A stretch of DNA of 64,000 nucleotides from Carya illinoinensis (lineage: Eukaryota > Streptophyta > Magnoliopsida > Fagales > Juglandaceae): contig NC_056766.1 of the NCBI RefSeq assembly GCF_018687715.1, forward strand, positions 8,731,501-8,795,500, written 5' to 3'. The notes below the pieces were generated by a model that saw nothing but the letters and a program-made list of their open reading frames with translations, did no database searches and was not told the DNA's origin. The stretch's first letter is position 1; each line of letters starts with the position of its first letter. Shown here piece after piece: positions 20,838 through 32,065 of this stretch. The position numbers were made by a program, and so were the translations under genes.

Positions 20838-22374
20838 TAAAATATGGACTGTTTTAAAATATGAACGTTTGTAACGTTGATAAATGAGAATAAATGACAT
20901 ATATACAATTAAGTATATCTATCAATCTCTCTTTAGAGAACAAACGGGGATTGTCCCGTGGCATGGTACTAATGCTGATGTTCATTGTAAAAAAAGGATG
21001 TTTATATAGCATGTACGTATTAATTCCTTTTATTCTCATGTATTAATATTGTTACGAAAAAAGAAAAATGTGCCTCAACGTCGATAACATGTCATTAATG
21101 GATGTCATCAGTCTCGATTGTAATATTAACAGTCACCTCTACTATGATGTCATTTGATTTGAAAATTGATTCTTTGAGAAGAAATTAGAGACTCCCTATA
21201 CTTATTTGTCATGACTTTTCCTTGAGAAATAGGTTAACATATTCTAATCAAAGTTGAAACATTGTCTAGTAGTACGGAAAAAATAGAAGCTTTCAAAACC
21301 TTAATGATTATCATCATGAGTTGTCCACATTGATCAACTCGAAGAATTCTTTGCTGAGATTTAACTGCTGGAATGATCGAATTATTCGCTCCTTTTCTTT
21401 TCAGGGGTTTTTTTTGTTTTTTAAATTATTTTTATGATTCTTTTTATTATAGATAAATGTGAATTTCACATGATATCAAACAGAAATCCTAACTTCAATC
21501 TATTTAACTTTTTGAAACAAGTGGTGATCTCACACTTCTTACATTAATACATATTACTCCGAATTAGCTACTCCGGATACATAAATAATTATGCATTTAT
21601 TGATTTCTCTTGAAGTGGTATATAGCTTCAAATAAATTAAATAAGAATTTTCTTTATATGAGAATTTAGAAGAAATGAGTTTGTACATTTGATTCTCTTT
21701 GTCATGGCAATATCTGTGAAACGTCTTTACGTGGCCGCAGAACTTTTCTAACTTGTATACATACAAATTAACAGTACATACAAAGAAATTTAGGCGTGGC
21801 AGGAGACGTCAATTGCTGTCATTATATTCATATTTCACGTTTAGACAAACCTTAATAAAGAGTTAGAATTTGACTGTACGTAAATATCTCCAGCCTAGAC
21901 TTCGTCATGACTATCCCTAAATTAACGATGATAATATAAAAATTGCTTCCAAAATCTTTAGCACTTTGTGCGCTTTGATCCAAACATATATTAATTAATC
22001 TTTTTATCAAATTTCTCCAACCCAAAACCGCCATTGACCTTCTTTTCGTTTATCTTCATTTTTCTCCAAGCTAGCCCACTAACATTCAATATTCTTTCCC
22101 TCAGTTTTATGTACATCCACAAGCAACCACATCCTATTTATTCCAGGCAACATTTTATAGCAGTAGTTGCCCAGGCCTCCGATACCATGGATTCGCCAGT
22201 TTTGTTCCTTCTAATATCTTTGTCATTTTCTCTCATGTCCTCATCTTCAAGCCTGGATACCATTCATGAAGGCACATCACTCTCAATCGAGAAATTGGAA
22301 GACATTCTGATATCACCAGATGGAGTTTTCTCTGCTGGCTTTTATTCCGTGGGTGATAACGCCTATTGCTATGC
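20838..22374 (+). repeat. Tandem duplication copy B, right part (kinase promoter side)
   Basis: It resumes copy B after the gypsy element with the second TAAAA. From 20858 it matches copy A (5436 onward) through the kinase leader and the first ~185 coding bases. Some 1.34 kb of non-LTR DNA therefore remains upstream of the kinase ATG and presumably holds its promoter. I cannot point to a convincing TATA box or specific element. About 430 bp present in copy A are missing between 20858 and the insertion site. Confidence 0.88.
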
Positions 22375-24604
22375 CATATGGTTCAATAAGCCATCCCGTG
22401 GCAAGAACCAGACTGTAATCTGGATGGCAAACCGTGATCAGCCCGTTAATGGAAAGAGCTCCAAGCTCTCTCTCCTCAAAACTGGTAATCTTATCTTATC
22501 CGATGCTGGAAAGTTGACAGTTTGGTCAACAAACACTCAGTCACTCTCCTCAGTACACTTATCTCTCTACAATACCGGTAATCTTGTACTAAAGAACATG
22601 GAAGGTATTACTTTATGGGAAAGCTTTGATTTCCCAACAGACACCCTTCTTCCCCAACAACTACTCACTAGAAGCACAAGGCTTGTCTCCTCCAGAAGCC
22701 AGACCAACTATTCGTCTGGTTTTTACAAGCTCTTTTTCGATAATGACAACGTCCTCCGCCTTCTTTATGATGGTCTTGACGTTTCAAACATATATTGGCC
22801 AGACCCGTGGCTCGTGAGTTGGGAAGCTGGAAGGTCCACATACAACAACAGTCGGATCGCAGTGCTTGATACATTTGGGAACTTCAATTCTTCCGATAAT
22901 TTTACTGTCATGGCAGCCGACTATGCGCCGAAGCTTCATAGAAGACTGAAAATTGATTATGATGGTGATGTTCGACTGTACAGTTGGGACGACGAGGGGG
23001 AGACGTGGTTTGTGTCTTGGCAAGCCATTCAAAAACCTTGCAAGATTTATGGTATTTGTGGGGCAAATAGTTTTTGCAGCTATATTGTTGGTTCTGATAG
23101 GAAATGCTCTTGCCTCCCTGGATTTAAGATGAAAAACCTCACAGATTGGTCTTACGGGTGCGAGCCCGAGTTTCATCTTTCTTACAATAGAAGTGAGTCT
23201 CGCTTTTTTCAATTACCCCATGTTGAATTCTTTGGCTATGATTATGGGTACTTCCCTAATTACACATTGGATCAATGTAAGAATTTATGTTTGCAACTGA
23301 GAAATTGCAAAGGGTTCCAATTCACATTCTCCCAGGATGATGGCTTTTCAAAATGCTACCCCAAGACGTTGTTGCTGAATGGATATCGTTCCCCTGATTT
23401 CCCAGGTGACCTTTATTTAAGACTACCTAAACAAAATTTCTTTTCCTACGAAAAGTCTGTACAAGATTTTACTCTAGTTTGCTCAAGTAAAGGTACTGTG
23501 CAACTGGACAGAACATATAAAAGAAGCCGGGAAAATGGGATAGTAAAATTCATGCTCTGGTTTGCATGTGGAGTTGGAGGACTTGAAATCATCGGTATCT
23601 TTTTGGTGTGGTGTCTTTTGACTAGAACCCGACAAGCTTCTAGTGTAGACAAACAAGGCTATCTTGTTGGTATCACTGGGTTCAGAAGATTTTCCTACGC
23701 TGCACTCAAGAAGGCAACAAAAGATTTTAATGAGGAGATTGGTAGAGGTGCGGGAGGAATAGTGTACAAAGGGGTATTGCCTGACAATCGAGCTGTAGCA
23801 ATCAAGCGCCTCAATGAACCTAACCAAGGAGAAGGTGAATTTCTAGCTGAAGTAAGCATCATCGGGAGGATTAACCACATGCACTTAATTGAGATGTGGG
23901 GGTATTGCGCAGAGGGAAAGCACAGGCTTTTGGTGTATGAGTACATGGAACATGGTTCTTTAGCTCAAAACCTGTCATCGCGTGCACTTGATTGGAAGAA
24001 AATGTTTGGCATTGCTGTAGGGACAGCAAAAGGCCTAGCTTATCTACATGAAGAGTGCTTGGAGTGGGTTTTACACTGTGATGTAAAGCCGCAAAACATA
24101 CTCTTAGACTCTAACTATCAACCAAAGGTGGCAGATTTTGGGTTATCTAAACTACAAAATAGAAACATTGAGAATGCAAGCTTCTCAAGTATAAGAGGAA
24201 CCCGAGGCTACATGGCTCCAGAGTGGGTTTTCAATCTTCCTATCACCTCCAAAGTGGATGTTTATAGCTACGGAATTGTTGTATTGGAGATGGTGACAGG
24301 CAAGGGACCAACAAAAGGTGTTGATGCTATAGATAGTGGAGGGGAGACAGAACCCAAAAGATTGGTTGCTTGGGTGAGGGAAAAAAGGAATGAAGCGACT
24401 GCAATGTCTTCTTGGCTTGAGAAGATCATTGACCCATTATTGGAAGGCAGTTATGAAAAAGATAAGATGGAAATTCTAGTAACAGTTGCTTTGCAATGTG
24501 TAGAAGAAGAGAAAGATGCAAGACCCAGCATGAGCCAAGTAGTTGAGATGCTTTTACGCCAAGAAATTGATAGTCATAGTGATGATCATGGTGTTAATCT
24601 CTAA
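22187..24604 (+). CDS. G-type lectin S-receptor-like Ser/Thr protein kinase (ZmPK1-like)
   Basis: An intronless 805-residue membrane receptor kinase. The ATG at 22187 is chosen because it starts a good signal peptide (MDSPVLFLLISLSFSL). The longer frame from 22034 adds only leader sequence. Domains: B-lectin about 30-150 with S-locus features (WMANRDQPVNG, GNLVL, WESFDFPTDTLLP); cysteine-rich EGF-like stretch about 285-320; PAN-like about 340-430 (CKNLCLQLRNCKGFQF); one membrane helix about 455-478; kinase about 515-795. The kinase has GRGAGGIVYKG, VAIK lysine 540, HCDVKPQN (Asp632), DFG (Asp650) and GYMAPEW, so catalysis should be intact. Cysteine precedes the catalytic Asp, making it a non-RD kinase, as is common in innate-immune receptors. 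It probably sits in the plasma membrane sensing an unknown extracellular ligand. Its 5' region is duplicated at 4463-6906 and a gypsy element lies 1.34 kb upstream. Confidence 0.97.
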   Translation: MDSPVLFLLISLSFSLMSSSSSLDTIHEGTSLSIEKLEDILISPDGVFSAGFYSVGDNAYCYAIWFNKPSRGKNQTVIWMANRDQPVNGKSSKLSLLKTGNLILSDAGKLTVWSTNTQSLSSVHLSLYNTGNLVLKNMEGITLWESFDFPTDTLLPQQLLTRSTRLVSSRSQTNYSSGFYKLFFDNDNVLRLLYDGLDVSNIYWPDPWLVSWEAGRSTYNNSRIAVLDTFGNFNSSDNFTVMAADYAPKLHRRLKIDYDGDVRLYSWDDEGETWFVSWQAIQKPCKIYGICGANSFCSYIVGSDRKCSCLPGFKMKNLTDWSYGCEPEFHLSYNRSESRFFQLPHVEFFGYDYGYFPNYTLDQCKNLCLQLRNCKGFQFTFSQDDGFSKCYPKTLLLNGYRSPDFPGDLYLRLPKQNFFSYEKSVQDFTLVCSSKGTVQLDRTYKRSRENGIVKFMLWFACGVGGLEIIGIFLVWCLLTRTRQASSVDKQGYLVGITGFRRFSYAALKKATKDFNEEIGRGAGGIVYKGVLPDNRAVAIKRLNEPNQGEGEFLAEVSIIGRINHMHLIEMWGYCAEGKHRLLVYEYMEHGSLAQNLSSRALDWKKMFGIAVGTAKGLAYLHEECLEWVLHCDVKPQNILLDSNYQPKVADFGLSKLQNRNIENASFSSIRGTRGYMAPEWVFNLPITSKVDVYSYGIVVLEMVTGKGPTKGVDAIDSGGETEPKRLVAWVREKRNEATAMSSWLEKIIDPLLEGSYEKDKMEILVTVALQCVEEEKDARPSMSQVVEMLLRQEIDSHSDDHGVNL

Positions 24605-25690
24605 TTGGGAATGGTGCCCACTCTCAACAATAACAAATAGTTGTTTTCATTATTGTCAATTGATCACAAATAAGTGTTTTTCTTGTAGCAATGAAGATAT
24701 GTACTTGTAAGCGTGGTTGTGTGTAAATCATCCAACAAAGGGTGAAACTGGAGCCTATTGATCCTAATGGTTGTGCATGATGTGTGTTAATTTATTTTAT
24801 TCTCTCCTTGTTTTCGTGTTGAATGATTTGTATGTTATATGAAATTCTCATATCTTTCACAAGCGTCTAAGTTTGCATTATGAAGTGAATTAGGATTTTG
24901 TATCTTTCTTTTCATTTAATTTTTATGTCTTTCCATACTATTAATTGATTTGGCGTCTAGGTTGTGGTGAGTTCAGTAAGTTTAGTATGGCAGCTTGGAA
25001 TATTGAGACATTGGTCATGCTTAACCAGTTGTACGTTAACTTCCGAGGATCACAGAGACACCTCTGCAAGTCCAAGGAACTCTTTTTTTCCCCTAATATA
25101 CAATATATCTCCCCATAAAAACTGGGATAACGTATGTTGAATCATATGTATTGACTTTCTGGGTTAGACCTTCTCAGAAATTTTGGGATCATTACTTTCT
25201 ATTATGCGGCAAAACAATTTTTGTAATGCTAGTTAATGTAGTAGGAATGCATGACATGTTACATGAAATGGATAAAATATAGTAGGAATGCATGACATGT
25301 TACATGAAATGGATAAAATATTCTTCCATGTACTCAAAACATTCCTTATAGCTAGTTTCTTGATCATCACACAGTACTACACAAAAGGACAAGGACCAAG
25401 AAAACCACCCTCCAAAATTCCTTCCAAGTCGACACTTCTTATCATCCATGGTCGTGAATGCTAATGAGGTATATTTGAAGCACTTAAGTGGTAGATATAT
25501 GAGCCACTTAAAATGTATCATATCAATAGATATGATTGTAAATGAAAAATTAACATCGCCCAAGGGAGTAAGTATAAGAAAGTTGTCATCGTGATGCAAA
25601 CAATCTATCATTGACCATTCGGCCATATACAGTTTGTTTTCCCTAGTCGATGATAAACTTGGCCTTTATTAATAAACATCCATGCATTGC
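24605..25690 (+). other. 3' flank of the kinase gene, no further gene seen
   Basis: AT-rich DNA that presumably includes the kinase 3' UTR. No obvious AATAAA occurs in the first few hundred bases, only weak variants. I see no coding sequence. Apart from the 41-bp tandem repeat listed separately, nothing stands out. Confidence 0.5.
25239..25320 (+). repeat. 41-bp perfect tandem duplication
   Basis: TAGTAGGAATGCATGACATG... occurs at 25239-25279 and again at 25280-25320 without visible differences. This implies a recent local duplication. Confidence 0.9.
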
Positions 25691-25698
25691 CTAATTGG

Positions 25699-26312
25699 TA
25701 GGGGTATAAAAATAAAGGGTAAACTGGACTGAATTGGAACAAACCAGTGGGATCGGTCTAATCCTAAGTTTGGTTCGGTCTGATACTAGTTTTATTTTTC
25801 TTAAAACTGCTCAAAATTGGTCCAGTCTTGATTTTCTTTTCTAAAACTGGACCGGACCAAACCGGTAGGACCGGTCCATATATATTTCTATTTTTTAATT
25901 TTTTTCTATTGTATATAATTTTTGTATATAATATATAATTATATATAAAATAGTTTTATTTTATATGATAAATTACTAATTAATATAATATTAAATTTTA
26001 AAATCTTATATCATTTTGTTTATTGTATTAATAGTTATATTAATATTATATAGTGCATATTAATAGTTATAATGATATCACTATATATTATAATATACTA
26101 TAATATATTATCACTATAATAATAATATATACTAAATAATATATATAGTATATTAAAACTGAAAAATCAGACCAGAGACCGGTAAAACCGGATAACTAGT
26201 TTATGAAAGTAACCGGTGCGTAATCGATTTTGAAAAATGCAAAACCAGTATATAGCAATTCGGCTCTAAATTTTGTCTAAAATCGGATCGAACTGGAACG
26301 GTTACACCCCTA
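25699..26312. mobile_element. Non-autonomous hAT MITE (614 bp)
   Basis: It is flanked by an exact 8-bp duplication CTAATTGG (25691-25698 and 26313-26320), the hAT hallmark. Termini are TAGGGGTATAA and, reverse-complemented at the right end, TAGGGGTGTAA. The interior is AT-rich with repeated ACCGG/CCGGT words near both ends and no coding capacity. Confidence 0.9.
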
Positions 26313-26320
26313 CTAATTGG

Positions 26321-26987
26321 CACAACCAAAGCAACACTCGGGTTGCAGCCTAGGCTTGAACTAGGCTAGCACCCAAACATTTTCTAGGCGCGAGAAGGCC
26401 AAAATTGAAAGCATAGAAACTAAGAACCTTAATATAAGATATAGAGGGATTCATCAATACAAAAACCAAATCGTATGTGCTATATCTGTATATATCCATG
26501 TTTATTCTTCTAACCTAACAACGCCAAATTAGAACTCCTTTTTGTAATTAAGGTGATAATTGAAAGATCAATTTGGATAATTTACTCCTTCACTATGACG
26601 TGCACCCATCTTTAGACTTGGACTTTTAAGTGGGAAAGAAACGTAATTACATGAAAAATTAACATCGAATTGCCATTGTTTCAGGCCTTCGAAAACAAAA
26701 ACTCGAGTAGTACTACAAGTACGTAATTGAATAATTTGAAATCTTAGAAACACATGAGATGTTGTTGCACCTGTTATCATTGATCATGAAGAGTGCATGC
26801 ACATGTTTCGAATTGAAGATTAACCAAATATCCTAACTAATTATACTTTTAAGGGATTAAATGTGATTTTTTGAATAATATTCTTCATGTCATTTTTAAA
26901 ATATAACAAGTCATCATCATAGTAGCAAATGACTTGTCAATTCTCTGGCATGCCATTGGACATGGTGTTGATTGTTGTTTGGAAGTA
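26321..26987. other. Intergenic, nothing recognised
   Basis: AT-rich sequence with short frames only. I see no gene, clear repeat or RNA. Confidence 0.5.
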
Positions 26988-27690
26988 ATTTTTTTTTTTT
27001 TTTTTTTGATAGGAAAGTATAACTTTTATTCATCAAACTCAAGCATTACAAAGATGAATCAACCCAAATAGCTTGGGAAATACAATCTGGAATTGAGTTC
27101 CACCAAATACAAATGTCATCTAAATTCCATGCAAACCGAGCCAAGAAATGAGCAACTCTATTAGCTTCTCTTCCCTTATGTTGAATGGACCAATTTGGAT
27201 ACCTTTGAAGCAAAGATTTAACCTCCTGAATCAATCCACCCCATAAGGTAGTAGAATACCCTTCCTTCTCCAGCTCTTGAACTGCTAACAAAGAATCTGA
27301 TTCCACTTGAAGAGATGTAATGCCAAGGGACACACATAATTGCAAACTCCTTAACATAGCAAGAAGTTCAATTTCCATAGGATCAACTATAGCAGGTTCA
27401 GATTTGCCTGCTGCAAATATAACCTTCCCTTCCTTGTCACGCAACACAGCCCCTATACCAGATTTACATTGATCACTAAAAAGAGCACCATCAATGTTTA
27501 ACTTCAAGACACCTTCTGAAGGAGGCTGCCATTGACACTTATACTTTTGCTTGATCTTCGTGGCCTCTACTATTGCTTTATGTTCCTGGTATAAGGTAAA
27601 AGCATGCTCCATCACTTGCTGAATTGATAGAATGTTTCCCTCATATAGACTCTGGTATAAGGTAATTAAGATATAATGCTTCATTGACAA
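26988..27690 (-). mobile_element. 5'-truncated LINE, 3' end with poly(A)
   Basis: On the minus strand a frame of 214 codons (27690-27046) encodes a plant LINE-type RNase H: the conserved acids lie in NIDGA, MEIELLA and VESDSLLA, with an AHFLAR block near the end. It is followed by a short 3' UTR and a poly(A) tract, seen as poly(T) at 26989-27007. The upstream residues look like the linker before RNase H, so the element was truncated during insertion. The frame is undamaged, but the fragment alone should be inert. I could not find a target duplication. Confidence 0.85.
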
Positions 27691-29021
27691 TATTTATGAT
27701 TGACAATATTTATTATTGCTTCATTGACAATATTTACTTGATTGGATGTTGAAGTCCTTGGTGAGGTTTTCCCTGCCGTACCAAGTTGGAAGAATAAGAT
27801 ATATAGCCATCTCTAAAATGATGACATTTGATTAGGGTAATTTCTGGTTTACTGTATTAGATTAATTAGAGGCGTTTCAATTTGTGCATTATTGCTTGCA
27901 TATATATATATATATATAAAACTTGGTAGGACCTGAAATTGACAACTAGCTTAATTAGACCCAACTGAGATATTATGTGCATAAATTTGGGTTTTCCACC
28001 GATCGATTGAAGATTGAAGACTATTTACCCAATTTAATAATTTGTGGTTTTACAAAGCAAAATGGAGTTTTCGGATTTAATTAGTGGTTGGACCGTCACC
28101 TTCTATATTCAGTTGCGTCTTTAAGTTTGATTTAGAGGATGTGATGCATGGATCAATTTAATAATTTGGGTTTTAGCATGTGGGCTGCTGCCCTATTATT
28201 CTACTTACACACAAGCAAGACTTCATTTTTATTTTATTTTATTTTTTAGTTTGAGTTTAATTAGTCTCAATGCCATATTTGTTGACGATAAAGTAACGGA
28301 TTCTCATCTTGTAGTACTTAGATTGATGTCTATATTTTGAGATGAGTTATTCTATTCTCAAATCTTTACACCACATGCTACTTACATGGCATAATTTGAG
28401 AATTTGCAATATTTCTTAAGTGATATCGAGCAAGAAAACAGATGATGTATGGATCACGATATATACAACAATTTTACAATCTGTTTACCATAGTGTCACT
28501 TTAATAAAAATAAAATTTAATTTTATAAAACTGACATTCATTTAATATAAAAATATAATAATTGTAAAACAATTGTAACTTAATCATAGTTTCCTATACC
28601 GATATATAATTTCACAATCTCCATTATAACTTGCACCCAATCAATATTCGCTTTAAATAGTAAATTAATTAACACTTTGTATATATTAATTATTGATGAT
28701 GACAATTTGACCAAATTGTTGTAATTTTGGTCAATAACAAAGATAACGAAGTTTGGTATTTTTTTTTGGTGGAGGCTCAGTGTTTGGGTAATGACAATAA
28801 TAATTCTTGTAATAATTGTTATAAAACTAAAGAGAAATAGTAAATGGTTCAAATATTGCAAAAGAGAAGTAGGAAAGTTAAGATATTGCAATATACTTGG
28901 CTCTTGATCAAGAGCTCAATGTCATTCAATTCTCTCTGTTTTTTCTTTTTTCCTTGTACGTGTATTATAAATGATCCTCAAGAAATCCTTTTAAAGGTAA
29001 CTCCCAATGTGGAATGAGAAT
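27691..29021. other. Intergenic with part of a dispersed duplication
   Basis: AT-rich, with TTCATTGACAATATTTA repeated near 27678-27737 and a TA microsatellite at 27899-27919. 27985-28330 is copy A of a duplication seen again at 31808-32065 and 34008-34290. I see no gene. Confidence 0.6.
27985..28330 (+). repeat. Dispersed duplication, copy A
   Basis: Its left half (GGGTTTTCCACCGAT...GATGTGATGCATGGATCAA) matches 31808-32065. Its right half (AGCATGTGGGCTGCTG...GTAGTACTT) matches 34008-34290. In copy B the two halves are separated by other DNA, including a retroposon. The function is unknown and it is non-coding. Confidence 0.85.
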
Positions 29022-29055
29022 GGAATTTTGCAATTTGCTTTTGCTAGTGGTACTG

Positions 29056-29204
29056 TGAGTAATGTTGCATACAGTCACTTTTGCGTACTCCTTGCGCACT
29101 CCACTGATATGATTGGCTGGATTAAATTTTTTTCAATACACAACCAATCATATTACTGGAATACACAAAGGAGTCCACAAAAGTGACTGCACATAGAATT
29201 TTTG
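29056..29204. mobile_element. 149-bp MITE with 9-bp target duplication
   Basis: It is flanked by GTGGTACTG at 29047-29055 and 29205-29213. The arms form an imperfect inverted repeat (left AGTCACTTTTGCGTACTCC, right GGAGTCCACAAAAGTGACT) with ATGATTGG and CCAATCAT toward the centre. A 9-bp duplication suggests a Mutator-like mobiliser. A diverged member of the same family is interrupted at 36383. Confidence 0.85.
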
Positions 29205-29307
29205 GTGGTACTGGTATGGGATCTAATAATAAGGCTGAATTGAAGGCTTTATTGCTTAGCCTTCGTAAGTGTAAGGAGTTGGGATTTAGTGATGTGGTAG
29301 TTGAGAT

Positions 29308-30183
29308 TAGGGGTGAGTTCGGTCCGGTCTGGGGAGATTTTGTGGACCGGACTAGACCTATTTGGTCCAAAGTTTTCCCACCCTGGACCGGACCGAACTA
29401 CATAAGGACTGAGACGGTTTGGTCCGGTCGGTCCACCCTTAAATCTCTCTCTCTTTTATTATTTTTTTATTTTTTATTTTTTAAATCCAATGACATTTTG
29501 TTTAATACTTATATAATTATAATGTGATATATTTAATATATATACATATGGTATACTATTATATATATATATATTAGTAATATGCTAATACTATTAGTCT
29601 ATTAGTATATAGTAAATTAGTAATAGTTATTAACTTATTTTCTATAACTAATAATACGCTAGGACTAATACTATTATGTAGTTATACTAATCATAAATTT
29701 ATAATAACTAAATCATTATAAGTCTATAACTATATATATTTAGTATCAATGTATTATTATACTCTTTAATGTATAACTATTAGCTATAATATATAGCACT
29801 AGTATATATCAATATATTACATATTACAAGAGTTATGGTATAAATTATAATATATTATATATGTATAAATTTATAATAGTATTAGTATAGTTAATTTAAT
29901 ATGTAATATGTTAGTATTAAATCACTATAACTACATAGAGTATTAGTAATATAGTATTTAATATAACTACATAGAGTATTAATAATAAGAGTATTTTACT
30001 ATTATTTAATATAGTCTGACATAGAGTATTAATAAACATGTAGGGTTTGAAGAGATATAGTAATACTATTATTATATATTATATATTACTAATACATATA
30101 ACTAAGTTACTAAGTTACTAATATATATATTTAGATACTCTCCAGTCGGTTTTGCTGATCCGGACCGACCGATACTCTCCCCA
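29308..30183. mobile_element. Non-autonomous hAT MITE (876 bp)
   Basis: It is flanked by the exact 8-bp duplication GTTGAGAT (29300-29307 and 30184-30191). The left end is TAGGGGTGAGTTCGGTCC. The right end, read inward, is TGGGGAGAGTATCGGTCGG, nearly identical to the left end of the hAT at 59946. The middle is a TA-rich tract of TAGTA/ATTAGT words like 60130-60730 of that element. There is no transposase. Confidence 0.92.
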
Positions 30184-30655
30184 GTTGAGATGGACTCGTT
30201 GTTGGTTAACACCTAGTTGAGGGCAAACAAGTGCAGCTTATGGTATTTGGAGGACTTTTGGGAGGAAATGCAGAGTCTAATTTTGGTCCTTAATATTTAG
30301 ATTCAGCATGTATTTAGGGAAGCCAACACTACAGCTCATTTCCTTGCTCATATGGGTGGTAGCGGCTGCAATAAAACTTGATTGTCACTTGAAGACCTTC
30401 CAGTGTAAAGCTTAAAGTAATTTTACGAACGAACAAATCTAGTTTGCCATACTTAAGATAGGTTTAATGTTTTGGTTTCATCATATCTTTGATGGTGTTT
30501 TTTTATTTTATTTTGCAGGGGGTGTATAGTTGCAGGGTACACATTTTTTTAGGAATAACTCGGTTGGAGCAAGGGATTGTATAAGGTATTCATCTGCCAA
30601 AAGTGAGGGTTTTGTTTATAATAATGGAGGATCTTCTCCTCTTAAAAAAAAAAAG

Positions 30656-31807
30656 TTTTAAGATTTAGTTGTTTATGTAAATCAAAATGAAATGACGCAA
30701 GGTTAAGTATAAATGTAGGTTGCCATGTGACATGCATATGAATAGACTGTATGAAATAAAAATGGCATGGAGTCCACATAAGTACTATGGTCATACTCTC
30801 CTAGAGTTTTCTAAATAATATGAAAATGAAAATGAAATGTTTCTCTTTATAAAAAAAAAATAATAAAATAAAATAAAATAAAATAAAATAAATGTTGTTA
30901 TAAGAAAAATCTTATTTTTATGCAATGAGAGAATAAAATATTTTCTTAGAAATGAAATAATGTTTTAAAAGTATGTTAAGGTAATAATGTTTTAAAGTAT
31001 ACGCATGTAATGATCTTCATTGGTAAACCAAGAAAAGTTCTATGCATGTGAAATGAATGTTATATGTAGAACTTATTATCTTTATGTTCTATAAAATGAA
31101 ATGATGTTTTATGAAATGAAGTGGATTGATGAATGAAATGAATGAAAAAGACAAACATGAATGAATGAATGAAAGGAAAAGGAATGAATGTTTCCTATCA
31201 TTCATTCATTCATGTTTTAATGTATAAAGCTAGTAACGGTTATGATTGAATGAATGATAGTGCCAACAGACTAGGCAAATTGCAATGCCGGATAAGTAGT
31301 ATAGGTAATGCACTTTGTATTGCCCATAACTGAAAGGGATTTCCAACTTGTGGCTATAGGCAAAATCAGGGTCCAAAAAATTCTAACCCCAACACATGAG
31401 GCATAATAGTGTGTTCTAGCTAATGAGAAGTGATAAGAGTTAATTAGATGCAGGAAATTATTTAGTCCTTTATGAAGACATGTAAAAGATATGGGAAATG
31501 TCTTATGAGGAATGAAAATCTTTTTTAAAGAAAAATTCCATCTTATAATGTTTTCAAATGAAAGAAAATAATTTTTATAAAGTATGTAAAGGAATAATAA
31601 ATGCATGAGTAAAAATCCGTGTTAGTATATTTTTGTAGTATAAAGTAATGTTTAATGAATATTTAACTTATTTTGTTTTTATGTGTACCCCACCTAAGAA
31701 CGAAATGAGGATGAAGCAACAGGACGAACATGGCCAAAGGAAAAATATGATAGAAGCCTAGGCATGTTTTATTAAATATATGAACTCACGTTTTGTAAAA
31801 GGAATGT
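30656..31807. other. Intergenic, simple repeats and a hairpin
   Basis: AT-rich, with an (AAAAT)n run at about 30858-30892. A 17-bp perfect inverted repeat of GAAT units lies at 31156-31172 and 31198-31214, with a 25-bp loop. Many ATGAAATGAA words are scattered through 30.8-31.2 kb. I see no gene. Confidence 0.6.
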
Positions 31808-32065
31808 ATATTTGGGTTTTCCACCGATTGAAGATTGTAAGACCAGGGACTAATTGAGGCGCTGATCAATTGAAGACTACTTGCCCAATTTACTATTGTT
31901 TAAATTTATGGGTTAACTTGTGACGGTTGCATTTGGATTCAGATAATTAATTTGTGATTTTACAAAGCATAATGGAGTTTTCAACTGGATTTAGTGGTTG
32001 GACTGTCACCTTCTATATTAAGTTGCATCTTTAAGTTTGATTTAGAGGATGTGATGCATGGATCA
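31808..32065 (+). repeat. Dispersed duplication, copy B left half
   Basis: It matches 27985-28158, with an extra ~110 bp near 31838-31950. It ends at GATGTGATGCATGGATCAA, where copy A continues differently. Confidence 0.82.

Larger units (their letters stand above)
29022..30655 (+). mobile_element. LINE 3' fragment (RNase H) split by two MITEs
   Basis: LINE RNase H sequence reads in three pieces: about 29022-29055 (FAFASGT), 29205-29307 (GMGSNNKAELKALLLSL...FSDVVVE) and 30184 onward (MDSLLV...WYLEDFWEEM...HVFREANTTAHFLAHM). Removing both MITEs and one copy of each target duplication gives one continuous frame. Some damage remains further on (a stop after VLNI). The 3' UTR has the GTGAGGGTTTT motif also found at the ends of the other LINEs here and closes with poly(A) at about 30645-30655. 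The 5' start is approximate. Confidence 0.85.

Noticed and set aside
22034..22186. 51-codon N-terminal extension of the kinase frame
   Set aside because: The residues are leader-derived. The next Met at 22187 begins a normal signal peptide and matches the start kept in the duplicated copy at 6733.
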